Assembly: GCF_002778285.1 (NCBI RefSeq)
Contig: NZ_NESM01000001.1
Coordinates: forward strand, 638,529 to 702,528
Reading direction: 5' to 3'
Length of the DNA: 64,000 nucleotides
Origin: Limnohabitans sp. 15K
GTDB lineage: Bacteria > Pseudomonadota > Gammaproteobacteria > Burkholderiales > Burkholderiaceae_C
Under the pieces are notes generated by a model. That model saw nothing but the letters and a program-made list of their open reading frames with translations, was not told where the DNA came from and did no database searches. Below, one piece after another: positions 39,242 to 49,571 of the stretch. Made by a program: the position numbers and the translations under genes. The first letter of the stretch is position 1. Each line of letters begins with the position of its first letter.

Positions 39242-39262
39242 AAAAACTGAAAGGGCGTTGAA

Positions 39263-40393
39263 ATGAGCAAGTTAGTAGGTTTGGTCGGCTGGCGCGGCAT
39301 GGTCGGCTCGGTTCTGATGGACCGCATGATTCAGGAAAAAGACTTTGACCTGATCGAGCCATTGTTCTTCTCCACATCGAACGCGGGTGGCAAAGCCCCC
39401 TCGATGGCCAAGAACGAAACCACGCTGCAAGACGCCTTCGACATCGAGCAGCTCAAGCGTTGCGAGATCATCATCACCGCCCAAGGGGGCGACTACACCT
39501 CTGAAGTCTTCCCCAAGCTGCGCGCTGCGGGCTGGAACGGCCACTGGATCGACGCGGCCTCGACCCTGCGCATGGAAAAAGACGCCGTGATCATCCTCGA
39601 TCCGGTCAACATGCCCGTGATCAAGAACGCACTGGCGCACGGCGGCAAGAACTGGGTGGGCGGCAACTGCACCGTTTCGTGCATGTTGATGGGCGTGGGC
39701 GCTTTGTACAAAGCCGGTCTGGTGGAGTGGATGAGCACCCAGACTTACCAGGCGGCTTCGGGCGGCGGCGCGCAGCACATGCGCGAGTTGTTGACCCAAT
39801 ACGGCACGCTGAACGCCGAAGTCAAAGCCTTGCTGGACGACCCCAAGAGCGCCATCCTGGAAATCGACCGCATGGTGGTCGCCAAGCAACGCGCCTTGAC
39901 GGCTTCAGAGACCGCCAACTTTGGCGTTCCCTTGGGTGGCTCACTGATCCCTTGGATCGACAAGGACTTGGGCAACGGCATGTCGAAGGAAGAGTGGAAA
40001 GGCATGGCCGAAACCAACAAGATTTTGGGACTGGGCGAGGCTTTCAACTCTGCGGCCATTCCGGTCGATGGTTTCTGCGTGCGCGTTGGCGCGATGCGTT
40101 GCCACAGCCAGGCCCTGACCTTCAAGCTCAAAAAAGACGTGCCTGTGGCCGACATCGAAGCCATGATCGCCGCCGACAACGAGTGGGTCAAAGTGGTGCC
40201 CAACACCCGCGAAGCCACCATCAAGGACTTGACCCCTGTGGCCGTGACCGGCACCATGACCATTCCCGTGGGCCGTGTGCGCAAACTGGCCATGGGCCCT
40301 GAATATGTCGGCGCGTTCACCATTGGTGACCAGTTGCTGTGGGGCGCTGCCGAGCCGCTGCGCCGCATGCTGCGCATCTTGCTGGACGCTTGA
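39263..40393 (+). CDS. asd: Aspartate-semialdehyde dehydrogenase
   Basis: 376 residues. Reduces aspartyl phosphate to aspartate semialdehyde, the branch point to lysine/diaminopimelate, threonine, methionine and isoleucine. Motifs: [18 protein letters not shown] (NADP-binding), [10 protein letters not shown] with catalytic Cys136, and [16 protein letters not shown] with the catalytic His near 278. The form is the Gram-negative Asd type. The TGA overlaps the ATG of the following gene (TGATG). Upstream lies a candidate leader peptide and attenuator. Confidence 0.98.
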   Translation: MSKLVGLVGWRGMVGSVLMDRMIQEKDFDLIEPLFFSTSNAGGKAPSMAKNETTLQDAFDIEQLKRCEIIITAQGGDYTSEVFPKLRAAGWNGHWIDAASTLRMEKDAVIILDPVNMPVIKNALAHGGKNWVGGNCTVSCMLMGVGALYKAGLVEWMSTQTYQAASGGGAQHMRELLTQYGTLNAEVKALLDDPKSAILEIDRMVVAKQRALTASETANFGVPLGGSLIPWIDKDLGNGMSKEEWKGMAETNKILGLGEAFNSAAIPVDGFCVRVGAMRCHSQALTFKLKKDVPVADIEAMIAADNEWVKVVPNTREATIKDLTPVAVTGTMTIPVGRVRKLAMGPEYVGAFTIGDQLLWGAAEPLRRMLRILLDA

Positions 40394-41880
40394 TGCTTTT
40401 GCGCCCGATGCACCCGCCATCACCGACAAAGCACGGATCCGGCCTGCGCCTGGGGTTGGCTTTGGCCCTCGCCTGTGCGAGCGGGTCAGCCCTGGCCTTG
40501 ACGCTGGGTCAGGTTTCGGTGGAGTCGGGCATCGGGCAGCCACTTCGGGCGGCCATTGAAATCACGCAATACAAGGTGGAAGACCTGCGCAGGCTCAAGT
40601 TGCAATTGGCGCCTGCGGCCAGTTTTGAGCAGGCCCAAATGGTGTTGAACCCGGCACTCAACGGCTTGCAAACGCGCTTGGAGTTTCGCGGCAATGGTCA
40701 GCCTTTCATCGCCTTGACCGGTCTGACGCCCGTGAACGAACACTTCATGGATCTGATCGTGGAGGCCCAGTGGCCCTCAGGCCGCTTGGCCATGAACTAC
40801 ACCTTGCTGATCTCACCCGTGGGTGCCTCGCCCAGCCGTCCAGTCCGAACCCAGGCAGAAGATGGCTTGATCGCCCCAGTGGTATCGCCTACCGCCTTGG
40901 CAACTGCGGTTAACCCAGCGCTCGTTAAAACAAACCAAGGCACCCCAGAAACCGTCACCGTTCGGGCAGGCGATTCCGCCTCTCGACTGCTTGTCCGCCC
41001 CTTGCCAGTCGGCGTCACGCTGGAGCAAATGCTGCTGGCCATGGTGCGGGCCAACCCCGAAGCCTTCATTGAAGGCAATGTGAACCTGCTGCGAGAAGGC
41101 GCCCAAGTTCAATTGCCCAACGCGCAAGAGGCCTCTCAACTGTCGGCCGAGGAAGCACGGCAAACGGTGGTGGCGCAAACCGTTGACTTTGTGGCCTATG
41201 CCCGGCGCTTGGCGCAATCGGCCCTCAAGGCTCCCGAGAACGCCACACGCGAGATGAGCGGCAAACTCAGCGCAGACAGCCCCACACCGGTTCAGCAGCT
41301 GCCCGCCCAAGACACCTTGACCCTCAGCAAGCGGGACGCTGGCAGCACCAGCAGCGATGAAGCCAGATTGGCTGTTGAACGTGAGATTCAAGACAAAACC
41401 GAGCAACTGGCGGCGCTCCAAAAAAACCTGGACACCCTCAAGTCCTTGTCGGCCATCAAACCGATGGGCGACAAAGAACAGGTCCCAGCTGCACCTGCAG
41501 CACTTCAGCCCAATACTCCGAGCCTGCCCCTTGCCGTGGCGCAATCACAGCCCACCTCTTTGCTGGAAAAAATCAGCGGCAGCACCACCATTTGGGCATG
41601 GGTCTTGGCGCTGCTGGGCGGCATGTGGGTCTGGGTGTGGCTGGCCAGACGACGCCCATCCAATGGCGATGATTTGTTTGCACAACACGACACGAACGCC
41701 ACCGCTCGCGAAACGAAGGTGCCTTTAATGAAAGACCAGAGCAAGGAAATACAGGTCGAGCGCGCGCCATTGCCATCGGGCTTGCCGCCGCAGTTTGCCA
41801 ATCTGGACTTGAACCTGACGCCAACGCCCGAGAGGCCAGCTGCGGCCGAGGCCAACCCACCTGCAGGCACGAAGACGTGA
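40393..41880 (+). CDS. fimV: FimV-like protein, short form
   Basis: 495 residues from the ATG at 40393, which overlaps the asd stop. A signal peptide ends near ASGSALA. The FimV N-terminal domain follows (LTLGQVSVESGIGQPLRAAI, then EITQYKVEDLRRLKLQLAP). A LysM-like segment is near residues 190-245 (TVRAGDSASRLL, then NVNLLREGAQVQLPN). There is a coiled-coil-prone region (ARLAVEREIQDKTEQLAALQ), a single membrane helix (TTIWAWVLALLGGMWVWVWL) and a short cytoplasmic tail. The long acidic, TPR-bearing C-terminal part of typical FimV is missing. Likely role in polar organisation or type IV pilus assembly by peptidoglycan binding. Confidence 0.85.
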   Translation: MLLRPMHPPSPTKHGSGLRLGLALALACASGSALALTLGQVSVESGIGQPLRAAIEITQYKVEDLRRLKLQLAPAASFEQAQMVLNPALNGLQTRLEFRGNGQPFIALTGLTPVNEHFMDLIVEAQWPSGRLAMNYTLLISPVGASPSRPVRTQAEDGLIAPVVSPTALATAVNPALVKTNQGTPETVTVRAGDSASRLLVRPLPVGVTLEQMLLAMVRANPEAFIEGNVNLLREGAQVQLPNAQEASQLSAEEARQTVVAQTVDFVAYARRLAQSALKAPENATREMSGKLSADSPTPVQQLPAQDTLTLSKRDAGSTSSDEARLAVEREIQDKTEQLAALQKNLDTLKSLSAIKPMGDKEQVPAAPAALQPNTPSLPLAVAQSQPTSLLEKISGSTTIWAWVLALLGGMWVWVWLARRRPSNGDDLFAQHDTNATARETKVPLMKDQSKEIQVERAPLPSGLPPQFANLDLNLTPTPERPAAAEANPPAGTKT

Positions 41881-42662
41881 GAGTCGCCCTCGGTGTTGGC
41901 TACTTGGGCACAGCCTACCAAGGTTGGCAAAGCCAAAGCACCGGCCAAACGGTGCAAGACAAACTCGAAAAAGCCCTGTCCAAGTTTGCCGATGTCCCGC
42001 GTGTCAGCACCTTGTGTGCAGGCCGCACCGATGCCGGCGTGCACGGCCTCATGCAAGTGGTGCATTTCGACACCGACCTGGACCGCGATCCGCAGTCTTG
42101 GGTGCGCGGCACCAACCGGTATTTGCCTTCTGACATTGCTGTGCAGTGGGCGCAAATCGTGCCCGACACCTTCCATTGCCGCGCCAGCGCCACGGGCCGT
42201 CGTTACATCTATGTGCTGCTCGACTCCGCCGTGCGCCCCAGCCTGGAGGCTGGCCGTGTCGGCTGGGTGTACCGCCCATTGGCCGAAGAGCCGATGCAGC
42301 AAGCCCGTCAGCATCTGTTGGGCGAGCACGATTTTTCGTCTTTCAGGGCCAGCAGCTGTCAAGCGCTTTCCCCCGTCAAGACGCTTCGGCACATCCGCAT
42401 TTCCAAGCATGGCGCCTATTGGCGCTTCGAGTTCGAAGGCAATGCCTTTTTGCACCACATGATCCGCAACATCATGGGCTGCCTGGTCACGATTGGCCAG
42501 GGCACCCAGTCGCCTGACTGGATGCGCGAAGTCCTTTTGGCCCAGAGCCGCGATGCCGCAGCGCCCACTTTTTCGCCCGATGGCCTTTACTTTGCCGGCC
42601 CCATTTACAGCCCCGAATGGGGTTTGCCCGACACCACCCCTGCTTTTGATTGGTTGCCATGA
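41877..42662 (+). CDS. truA: tRNA pseudouridine(38-40) synthase
   Basis: 261 residues. Modifies uridines 38-40 in the tRNA anticodon stem. It starts with GTG at 41877, overlapping the upstream stop as GTGA. Catalytic Asp52 lies in CAGRTDAGVHGLMQVVHF. Other typical stretches: SATGRRYIYVLL, FRASSCQALSPVKTL and FLHHMIRNIMG. The stop overlaps the trpF start (ATGA), so it belongs to the asd-fimV-truA-trpF transcript. Confidence 0.97.
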   Translation: MRVALGVGYLGTAYQGWQSQSTGQTVQDKLEKALSKFADVPRVSTLCAGRTDAGVHGLMQVVHFDTDLDRDPQSWVRGTNRYLPSDIAVQWAQIVPDTFHCRASATGRRYIYVLLDSAVRPSLEAGRVGWVYRPLAEEPMQQARQHLLGEHDFSSFRASSCQALSPVKTLRHIRISKHGAYWRFEFEGNAFLHHMIRNIMGCLVTIGQGTQSPDWMREVLLAQSRDAAAPTFSPDGLYFAGPIYSPEWGLPDTTPAFDWLP

Positions 42663-43354
42663 CGCTGATCAGCCCCGCCCCACAGCAACGCACCCGCATC
42701 AAAATGTGCGGCTTCACCCGCGAGGCCGATGTGATGGCCGCCTGCGCCTTGGGTGCCGACGCCATCGGTTTTGTGCTTTACCCCCCCAGCCCACGCAGTG
42801 TGAGCATCGAACGCGCAGCCGAGTTGGCTCGCCTGCTGCCCGCTTTTGTCTCGCCCGTGCTTCTCTTCGTCAACGAGACCCCCGAACGCATCCAGGCCGC
42901 TTGCGCGGCCGTGCCGGGCGCTTTGCTGCAGTTCCACGGCGACGAGTCGCCTGAATTTTGCGAAACCATGACGCACATGACCGGTCGCGCGCACCTGAAA
43001 GCCGCGCGAATCCCCCTGTCCGCGGTGCATGACTTCGACTTGCTAGAATTTGCAGCTCAACACCACGCTGCAAACGCCCTCTTGCTCGACGCCCATGTCG
43101 ACGGATACGGCGGCGGCGGACAAACATTCCATTGGTCACTCCTGCCACCAAACGTCAATGCTCACCTCGTTTTGTCTGGTGGACTCACACCTGCAAACGT
43201 GGGCGATGGCATTCGGGCACTGCACACGCACGGCCTGTCTCTGGCCGTTGACGTGAGCTCGGGCATCGAAGCAGGCAAGGGCCTGAAAGATGCCGACAAA
43301 ATGCGGCAGTTTGTCCAAGCGGTGCGCACCGCTGACAACGACCTCTCTTTTTAA
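42659..43354 (+). CDS. trpF: Phosphoribosylanthranilate isomerase
   Basis: 231 residues from the ATG at 42659; a TTG nine bases earlier is in frame but the ATGA overlap with truA favours the ATG. Amadori isomerase of tryptophan synthesis. Catalytic Cys is in KMCGFTR and the catalytic Asp in LLLDAHVDGYGGGGQTF. LSGGLTPANVGDGI and DVSSGIEAGKGLKD bind the phosphate. No leader peptide was found before trpB. Confidence 0.96.
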   Translation: MTLISPAPQQRTRIKMCGFTREADVMAACALGADAIGFVLYPPSPRSVSIERAAELARLLPAFVSPVLLFVNETPERIQAACAAVPGALLQFHGDESPEFCETMTHMTGRAHLKAARIPLSAVHDFDLLEFAAQHHAANALLLDAHVDGYGGGGQTFHWSLLPPNVNAHLVLSGGLTPANVGDGIRALHTHGLSLAVDVSSGIEAGKGLKDADKMRQFVQAVRTADNDLSF

Positions 43355-43454
43355 ATAGCCCCAAAGCACGTCTCGGCACGTTTCGGCTCCTTTGCAGCAT
43401 CTGCATCGTCTGCTAGCACCGAGCGGCCAAGCCCCCCTAACTGAGCCCAGCAAC

Positions 43455-44738
43455 ATGTTCGAATACCAACAACCCGACCTCAAAGGCCATTTCGGCATTT
43501 ATGGTGGCAGTTTCGTCAGCGAAACCCTGACCCATGCTATCAACGAGCTGAAAGACGCTTACGCCAAGTACCAGCACGACCCTGAATTCATCGCTGAATT
43601 CAAGTCCGAGCTGGCGCACTTTGTGGGCCGCCCCTCCCCCGTCTACCACGCGGCCCGCATGAGCCGTGAGATGGGTGGTGCGCAAATTTTCTTGAAGCGC
43701 GAAGACCTGAACCACACAGGCGCACACAAGATCAACAACACCATCGGCCAGGCCATGCTCGCCAAGCGCATGGGCAAGCCGCGCATCATTGCCGAAACCG
43801 GTGCGGGTCAGCACGGCGTGGCCACGGCCACCATCTGTGCCCGCTACGGCCTGGAATGCGTGGTGTACATGGGCGCCGAAGATGTCAAACGCCAAAGCCC
43901 CAACGTTTACCGCATGAAACTCTTGGGCGCGACCGTGGTGCCCGTGGAGTCCGGCAGCAAAACCCTCAAAGACGCACTGAACGAAGCCATGCGCGATTGG
44001 GTGGCCAACGTGGACAACACCTTCTACATCATCGGCACCGTGGCCGGGCCGCACCCTTACCCCATGATGGTGCGCGACTTCCAAAGCGTGATCGGCGAAG
44101 AGTGCCTCACACAAATGCCCGAGATGTTCAAAAGCCTCAAGATGGCAGAGGAACAACCGGATGCGGTCATCGCCTGCGTGGGCGGCGGCAGCAATGCCAT
44201 GGGCATCTTCTACCCCTACATCCAACACGAAAAAACCCGTCTGATCGGTGTGGAAGCGGCAGGTGAAGGCCTGGACACGAACAAACACTCGGCCTCGCTG
44301 CAGCTGGGCACACCGGGTGTGTTGCACGGCAACCGCACCTACATCTTGCAAGACGAGAACGGCCAAATCACCGAGACGCACAGCGTGAGCGCGGGCCTGG
44401 ACTACCCCGGCGTGGGCCCCGAGCATGCGTTCCTCAAAGACATTGGCCGCGCCGAATACGTGGGCATCACCGACAAGCAAGCACTGGAAGCCTTCCACTA
44501 TCTGTGCCGCACCGAGGGCATCATCGCCGCGCTCGAGTCAAGCCATGCCGTGGCCTACGCCATGAAACTGGCCAAAACCATGCGCACGGACCAATCCATT
44601 TTGGTCAACCTGTCTGGCCGTGGCGACAAGGACATTGGCACGGTGGCCGACCTGTCGAACGCCGACTTCTATTGCCGCCCCAGCTGCCAAGGCCAGTCGG
44701 TCAAAGGTGGCGAGCAGCCCGTGAATTTCGTCAAATAA
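43455..44738 (+). CDS. trpB: Tryptophan synthase beta subunit
   Basis: 427 residues from the ATG at 43455; an in-frame start 63 bases upstream adds a non-conserved stretch. PLP enzyme that joins indole and serine. Lys92 in [13 protein letters not shown] binds [13 protein letters not shown]-type phosphate loop appears as [25 protein letters not shown] and [12 protein letters not shown] are further signatures. It is 100 bases downstream of trpF and 10 bases before trpA. The window also encodes tryptophan breakdown (kynA, kynU). Confidence 0.98.
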   Translation: MFEYQQPDLKGHFGIYGGSFVSETLTHAINELKDAYAKYQHDPEFIAEFKSELAHFVGRPSPVYHAARMSREMGGAQIFLKREDLNHTGAHKINNTIGQAMLAKRMGKPRIIAETGAGQHGVATATICARYGLECVVYMGAEDVKRQSPNVYRMKLLGATVVPVESGSKTLKDALNEAMRDWVANVDNTFYIIGTVAGPHPYPMMVRDFQSVIGEECLTQMPEMFKSLKMAEEQPDAVIACVGGGSNAMGIFYPYIQHEKTRLIGVEAAGEGLDTNKHSASLQLGTPGVLHGNRTYILQDENGQITETHSVSAGLDYPGVGPEHAFLKDIGRAEYVGITDKQALEAFHYLCRTEGIIAALESSHAVAYAMKLAKTMRTDQSILVNLSGRGDKDIGTVADLSNADFYCRPSCQGQSVKGGEQPVNFVK

Positions 44739-44748
44739 GGGGCAGAAC

Positions 44749-45558
44749 ATGAGCCGCATCGACGCCACCCTCTCCGCCCTGAAATCCCAGAGCCGCAAAG
44801 CCCTGATCCCGTATGTCACGGCAGGTTTCCCCCAAAAAACCACCACCGTGCCCCTGATGCACGCCATGGCCGAAGCCGGGGCCGACATCATCGAGCTGGG
44901 GGTGCCTTTTTCGGACCCCTCTGCCGACGGGCCGGTGATCCAAAAAGCGGGCGACAAAGCCCTGGCGCTGGGCATTGGCACCGTGCAAGTGTTGGCCATG
45001 GTGCGCGAGTTCCGCCAAACCAACACCACCACCCCAGTGGTGCTGATGGGCTACGCCAACCCGGTGGAGCGCTATGACCAAAAACACGGCGCTGACTGCT
45101 TTATCCGCGACGCCTCGGCAGCGGGTGTAGACGGCGTGCTGATCGTGGACTATCCACCCGAAGAATGCGTGGAATTTGCCGCCAAGCTGCGCGCCCACAA
45201 CATGGACCTGATCTTTTTGCTGGCCCCCACCAGCACCGACGAACGCATGCAGCAAGTGGCGCAGGTCGCCAGCGGCTACGTGTACTACGTGTCGCTCAAG
45301 GGCGTGACAGGCTCTGGCATGCTGGACACCGACGCGGTCGAAGCCATGCTGCCACGCATCCGTCAGCATGTGAGCGTGCCGGTGGGTGTGGGCTTTGGCA
45401 TCCGCGACGCAGAAACCGCCAAGGCGATCAGCAAGGTGGCCGATGCGGTGGTGATCGGCTCGCGCCTGATCCAGCTGATCGATGCCGCTCCGGCAGACCG
45501 CATCAATGCCGTGGCGGGTGAATTCCTCTCGGGCATTCGGCAAGCGCTGGACGCCTGA
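44749..45558 (+). CDS. trpA: Tryptophan synthase alpha subunit
   Basis: 269 residues. Cleaves indole-3-glycerol phosphate to indole. The catalytic Glu is in [17 protein letters not shown] and the Asp in [13 protein letters not shown]. Phosphate contacts are in [12 protein letters not shown] and [19 protein letters not shown] lies just upstream of the ATG. Together with trpB it forms the alpha2beta2 complex. Confidence 0.98.
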   Translation: MSRIDATLSALKSQSRKALIPYVTAGFPQKTTTVPLMHAMAEAGADIIELGVPFSDPSADGPVIQKAGDKALALGIGTVQVLAMVREFRQTNTTTPVVLMGYANPVERYDQKHGADCFIRDASAAGVDGVLIVDYPPEECVEFAAKLRAHNMDLIFLLAPTSTDERMQQVAQVASGYVYYVSLKGVTGSGMLDTDAVEAMLPRIRQHVSVPVGVGFGIRDAETAKAISKVADAVVIGSRLIQLIDAAPADRINAVAGEFLSGIRQALDA

Positions 45559-45632
45559 GCGGCAGGGGCCTGCTCTGCGTGACAGACGCGGGCCCCGTTT
45601 CAACGATAATTCGCCGCTGAAGGAGATTCCTC

Positions 45633-46505
45633 ATGAGTTGGCTCGAAAAACTGCTCCCCCCCAAGATTCAACACACCGACCCGGCCGACCGCCGCTCGGT
45701 GCCTGAAGGCTTGTGGGTCAAGTGCCCCAGTTGCGAGACGGTGCTTTACAAAACCGACTTGGAAGAAAACCAGAACGTTTGCCCCGGTTGCTCGCACCAC
45801 CTGCGCATCGGTGCCCGTGCTCGCCTGAATGGTTTCCTGGACGGCGAAGGCCGCTACGAAATCGGCCAAGAAGTCGTGCCCGTGGATCCCTTGAAGTTCA
45901 AAGACAGCCGCAAATACCCCGAGCGCCTGAAAGAAGCCATGAACAACACAGGCGAAACCGACGCCCTGGTGGTCATGGGTGGGGCTGTGCACAACATCGA
46001 ATTGGTGGCGGCCTGCTTTGAATTCGACTTCATGGGCGGCTCCATGGGCTCGGTGGTGGGAGAGCGTTTTGTGCGCGGTGTCGAGACTGCCATCGAACAA
46101 AAAGTGCCTTTCGTCTGTTTCACTGCGACTGGCGGTGCCCGCATGCAAGAAGGCTTGCTCTCGCTCATGCAAATGGCCAAGACCAATGCCGCTTTGACGC
46201 GCTTGGCCAAAAAAGGCCTGCCCTACATCAGTGTGCTGACCGACCCGACCATGGGCGGCGTGTCTGCAGGCTTTGCATTTTTGGGCGACGTGGTGATTGC
46301 CGAACCCAAAGCCCTGATTGGCTTTGCCGGTCCCCGCGTGATCGAAAGCACCGTGCGTGTGACCTTGCCCGAAGGTTTCCAGCGCGCTGAGTTCTTGCAA
46401 ACCAAGGGCGCGGTGGACTTCATCTGCGACCGCCGCGAATTGCGCAAAACCATCGCCAGCACCTTGGCCATGCTCCAGCGCCAGCCCGCGGATGCGGTCA
46501 GTTAA
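45633..46505 (+). CDS. accD: Acetyl-CoA carboxylase carboxyltransferase subunit beta
   Basis: 290 residues. Transfers the carboxyl group from biotin to acetyl-CoA, making malonyl-CoA for fatty-acid synthesis. The N-terminal zinc ribbon uses Cys31, 34, 50 and 53 ([12 protein letters not shown]...VCPGCSHH). The crotonase-like domain contains [34 protein letters not shown] and [16 protein letters not shown] is upstream. A bidirectional terminator follows directly; in many relatives folC would follow here. Confidence 0.98.
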   Translation: MSWLEKLLPPKIQHTDPADRRSVPEGLWVKCPSCETVLYKTDLEENQNVCPGCSHHLRIGARARLNGFLDGEGRYEIGQEVVPVDPLKFKDSRKYPERLKEAMNNTGETDALVVMGGAVHNIELVAACFEFDFMGGSMGSVVGERFVRGVETAIEQKVPFVCFTATGGARMQEGLLSLMQMAKTNAALTRLAKKGLPYISVLTDPTMGGVSAGFAFLGDVVIAEPKALIGFAGPRVIESTVRVTLPEGFQRAEFLQTKGAVDFICDRRELRKTIASTLAMLQRQPADAVS

Positions 46506-46531
46506 AACCTAGCAAAATCAGTGACTCTCAA

Positions 46532-46560
46532 AACAAAGCCCTCCTAGTGAGGGCTTTGTT
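46532..46560. terminator. Bidirectional intrinsic terminator between accD and yggT
   Basis: 12-bp perfect stem AACAAAGCCCTC / GAGGGCTTTGTT with a 5-base loop. Each strand ends in a T-rich tail, so it can terminate both the accD and the convergent yggT transcripts. Confidence 0.9.
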
Positions 46561-46582
46561 GTTTGGGCGAGAGCGCAAGCCT

Positions 46583-47131
46583 TCAGTGCAGCCAGCTCAT
46601 TTGAAAGCCCGAAAGCAGCATGCCCAGAATTTGCAAAACCAAGAGCAGCGCCAGAGGTGACAAGTCAATGCCGCCAATCAATGGCACCACACGCTGAAAA
46701 GGCCTCAAAAACGGGTCGCACAAACGAACTGTGAGGCTGTACATCGGCGAGCCGGGATTGACCCAGGACATGATGGCCAAGACCAGCACCAAGGCGCTCA
46801 AAGCCGACACCACCAACTGAACTAAGCCCACCAAACTGACCAAAGGCAACAAGCCCAAAGACCCGCGACCACCGGCGATGAGCCACAGCAACAAAAACTG
46901 GACCAGTTTGACCAGCCAAGCGCCCACCCAGCTGGACAAATCCCAGTTTGTCCAAGCCGGAATGACTTTGCGCAGCGGCATGACCAACCAATCGGTCATG
47001 GAGAACACGAATCGGCCCAAAGGCTGGTGAAACGAAATGCGTTGCCACTGCATCAAAAAACGCAACAAGCAAGTGCCCGCCACCAAACCCGCGACCACAT
47101 CCAACACCATGCTGACCATCTGAAACCACAT
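46583..47131 (-). CDS. YggT-family membrane protein
   Basis: 182 residues from the ATG at 47131, with GGAG 8 bases upstream. Two YggT repeats, each a pair of membrane helices ending in a conserved motif: first RFVFSMTDWLVMPLRKVIP, second YSLTVRLCDPFLRPFQRVVP. YggT proteins are inner-membrane proteins whose precise role is unclear; links to osmotic tolerance and cell division/shape have been proposed in other bacteria. Divergent from the Lon-domain gene with only 32 bases between starts. Confidence 0.9.
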   Translation of the reverse strand: MWFQMVSMVLDVVAGLVAGTCLLRFLMQWQRISFHQPLGRFVFSMTDWLVMPLRKVIPAWTNWDLSSWVGAWLVKLVQFLLLWLIAGGRGSLGLLPLVSLVGLVQLVVSALSALVLVLAIMSWVNPGSPMYSLTVRLCDPFLRPFQRVVPLIGGIDLSPLALLLVLQILGMLLSGFQMSWLH

Positions 47132-47163
47132 TGCTGTTCTCCTGCTCGTGCGATGATACCCAG

Positions 47164-47862
47164 ATGAATGCCGTGCCCACCCCATCCCCCGCACCGCTTG
47201 CGGAATTGCCCCTGTTTCCGCTGGGCACTGTGCTGTTTCCCGGCGCATTACTGCCCCTGCAATTGTTTGAATTGCGCTATTTGCAAATGATTGGCGAATG
47301 CGAACGCACGGCCACCGGATTTGGCGTGGTCACACTGGTCCAAGGCCGCGAAGTGCACCGTCCGGGGGCAGCCGCGGAGCAATTTGAAACCATGGGCACC
47401 CGGGTTCAGATCGAACGCATCGAGCGGCCCCAAGCGGGCTTGGTGATGGTTTGGTGCAGGGGCGTGGAGCGATTCAGCATCCAGTCCACGCAGCAGCGCA
47501 GCGACGGCTTGTGGACAGGCCAAGTGCAAGCTCTCACACCCGAGCCTGATGTTCAAGTGCCGGAAGACCTTCAGCACTTGTCCGCGCAAATGCACGAGGT
47601 GTTGACCGAACTGAGCGCTCAGCCCAGCACGGTGCCCCACTGGGCAAAGGCCTGGCGGCTGCAGGACTGCAGCTGGTTGTCCAACCGCTGGGGCGAGTTG
47701 CTGCCCTTGCCGCTGCAAATGAAATACCGGCTGTTTGCGCTGCAAGAGCCCTTGATGCGGCTGGAATTGATCGGCGACATGGTGGCGCCCGCTGATCGCC
47801 CTCCTCAGCCTTCGGCCACACCCTCTGGCGGCCAAGGCCAAAAGCCACCCGCAAACTCTTAA
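47164..47862 (+). CDS. Stand-alone Lon N-terminal (substrate-binding) domain protein
   Basis: 232 residues from the ATG at 47164. The first 200 residues are the LON-SB/PUA-like domain: ELPLFPLGTVLFPGALLPLQ, then LFELRYLQMI, a signature of this family. There is no AAA or protease domain. The C-terminal 25 residues are Pro/Gly/Ser-rich and probably disordered. Such proteins are common in proteobacteria, with unclear function. It shares a very short divergent promoter region with yggT. Confidence 0.9.
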   Translation: MNAVPTPSPAPLAELPLFPLGTVLFPGALLPLQLFELRYLQMIGECERTATGFGVVTLVQGREVHRPGAAAEQFETMGTRVQIERIERPQAGLVMVWCRGVERFSIQSTQQRSDGLWTGQVQALTPEPDVQVPEDLQHLSAQMHEVLTELSAQPSTVPHWAKAWRLQDCSWLSNRWGELLPLPLQMKYRLFALQEPLMRLELIGDMVAPADRPPQPSATPSGGQGQKPPANS

Positions 47863-47957
47863 AATAGTGCACTTCGCGCTTTGGCGCAGCATTCCTTCTT
47901 TTCCCGCAATCCAGACTCAAACCCGCCCCGCGCCCTGAGTCCAACCACCCGCCCGAC

Positions 47958-49511
47958 ATGTCCGACACGAACGCCAACGCCACAGCCGTACCAGCCCCAG
48001 AAGATGAAAACCAGCTGATCGCTGAGCGCCGCGAAAAACTCAAGGCCATGCGCCAGGCGCAGGTCGATGGCAAAGGCGTGACCTTCCCCAACGACTTCAA
48101 GCCAGAGCACCACGCCGCCAACCTGCACGAAGCACACGGCGGCAAAGAAGCCGAAGCCCTGAACGGCGAAGGCGTGGCCAAGACCACCGCCAAAGTCGCT
48201 GGCCGCATGATGCTCAAGCGTGTCATGGGCAAGGCCAGCTTTGCCACCTTGCAAGACGCCACGGGCCGCATCCAGGTCTATGTGACCCGCGACGATGTGG
48301 GTGAAGACCTGTACGCCCTGTTCAAACACTGGGACCTGGGCGACATCGTGGGCGTCGAAGGCCATTTGTTCAAGACCCGCACGGGCGAGTTGTCGATCCA
48401 CGCCACCGGCATCCGCATGCTCACCAAGAGCCTGCGCCCCATGCCCGACAAGTTCCACGGCATTGCCGACCAAGAGGTGAAGTACCGCCAGCGTTACGTC
48501 GACCTGATGACCGACGAGGCCGCCCGCAAGCGCTTTGTGGTCCGCAGCAAGGCCGTAAGCGGCATTCGCGAATTCATGGTCCAGCACGGCTTTTTGGAAG
48601 TCGAAACGCCCATGCTGCACCCCATTCCCGGTGGTGCCAACGCCAAGCCCTTTGTGACGCACCACAACGCGCTGGACCAAGAAATGTTCTTGCGCATCGC
48701 GCCTGAGCTGTACCTCAAGCGCTTGTTGGTGGGTGGTTTTGAGCGCGTGTTCGAGATCAACCGCAACTTCCGCAACGAAGGCATTTCGGTGCGCCACAAC
48801 CCCGAGTTCACCATGATGGAGTTCTACGCGGCGTACTGGAACTACCAGGACCTCATGGGCTTCACGGAAAGCCTGATCCGCGACGCGGCCATGACCGCTG
48901 CAGGCACCTTGGACTTGACCTACAACGGCAAGCCAGTGGACCTGAACAAGCCTTTCGCCCGCATGACGATTCGCGAAGCCATCGTCAAGCACACCGAAGC
49001 GGGTGACAACGTGGACAACGCCGAGTGGCTGACCAACGCCCTGAAGAAGCTGGGCATGAACGAAGAGAAAAACAAGCTGTCCACCCGCAGCTTGGCCAGC
49101 CTGCAGGTGTTCTACTTTGAGGAAACCGTGGAAGACAAGCTCTGGGAGCCGACCTTCATCATGGAACATCCGACCGAAATCTCACCGCTGGCACGCGCCA
49201 ACGACACCCGCCCCGAAGTGACCGAGCGCTTTGAGCTTTACATCACGGGCCGCGAGTTCGGTAACGGTTTCAGCGAGTTGAACGACGCCGAAGACCAGGC
49301 CGCACGCTTCCATGCTCAAGTCGCCGCCAAAGACGACGGCGACGACGAAGCCATGTACTACGACCACGACTTTGTACGTGCCCTCGAATACGGCATGCCC
49401 CCCGCAGGCGGCTGCGGCATCGGCATTGACCGCCTGATGATGCTGCTGACCGACAGCGCCAGCATCCGCGACGTGATCCTGTTCCCTGCCCTGCGGCATG
49501 TTCAGGAGTAA
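47958..49511 (+). CDS. lysS: Lysyl-tRNA synthetase, class II
   Basis: 517 residues. Charges tRNA-Lys. An N-terminal anticodon-binding OB fold (about 65-170, [21 protein letters not shown]) is followed by the class II catalytic core: motif 2 [20 protein letters not shown] and motif 3 [16 protein letters not shown]. The N-terminal extension (Ala/Asn-rich, about 25 residues) is a little long; the ATG has no strong ribosome-binding site. A perfect-palindrome terminator follows. Confidence 0.98.
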   Translation: MSDTNANATAVPAPEDENQLIAERREKLKAMRQAQVDGKGVTFPNDFKPEHHAANLHEAHGGKEAEALNGEGVAKTTAKVAGRMMLKRVMGKASFATLQDATGRIQVYVTRDDVGEDLYALFKHWDLGDIVGVEGHLFKTRTGELSIHATGIRMLTKSLRPMPDKFHGIADQEVKYRQRYVDLMTDEAARKRFVVRSKAVSGIREFMVQHGFLEVETPMLHPIPGGANAKPFVTHHNALDQEMFLRIAPELYLKRLLVGGFERVFEINRNFRNEGISVRHNPEFTMMEFYAAYWNYQDLMGFTESLIRDAAMTAAGTLDLTYNGKPVDLNKPFARMTIREAIVKHTEAGDNVDNAEWLTNALKKLGMNEEKNKLSTRSLASLQVFYFEETVEDKLWEPTFIMEHPTEISPLARANDTRPEVTERFELYITGREFGNGFSELNDAEDQAARFHAQVAAKDDGDDEAMYYDHDFVRALEYGMPPAGGCGIGIDRLMMLLTDSASIRDVILFPALRHVQE

Positions 49512-49528
49512 ATGAACATCGCACCGAC

Positions 49529-49556
49529 AAAAAACCCGGCCTAGGCCGGGTTTTTT
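49529..49556. terminator. Intrinsic terminator after lysS
   Basis: Fully symmetrical 28-base palindrome with core CCCGGCCTAGGCCGGG flanked by six A and six T, 17 bases after the lysS stop. Symmetry makes it work for the convergent gene as well. Confidence 0.92.
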
Positions 49557-49571
49557 GTTAACCAAATGCAT

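Noticed and set aside
39173-39262. Lysine riboswitch upstream of asd
   Set aside because: The leader is far shorter than the lysine aptamer and lacks its multi-helix layout; the leader-peptide attenuator model fits better.
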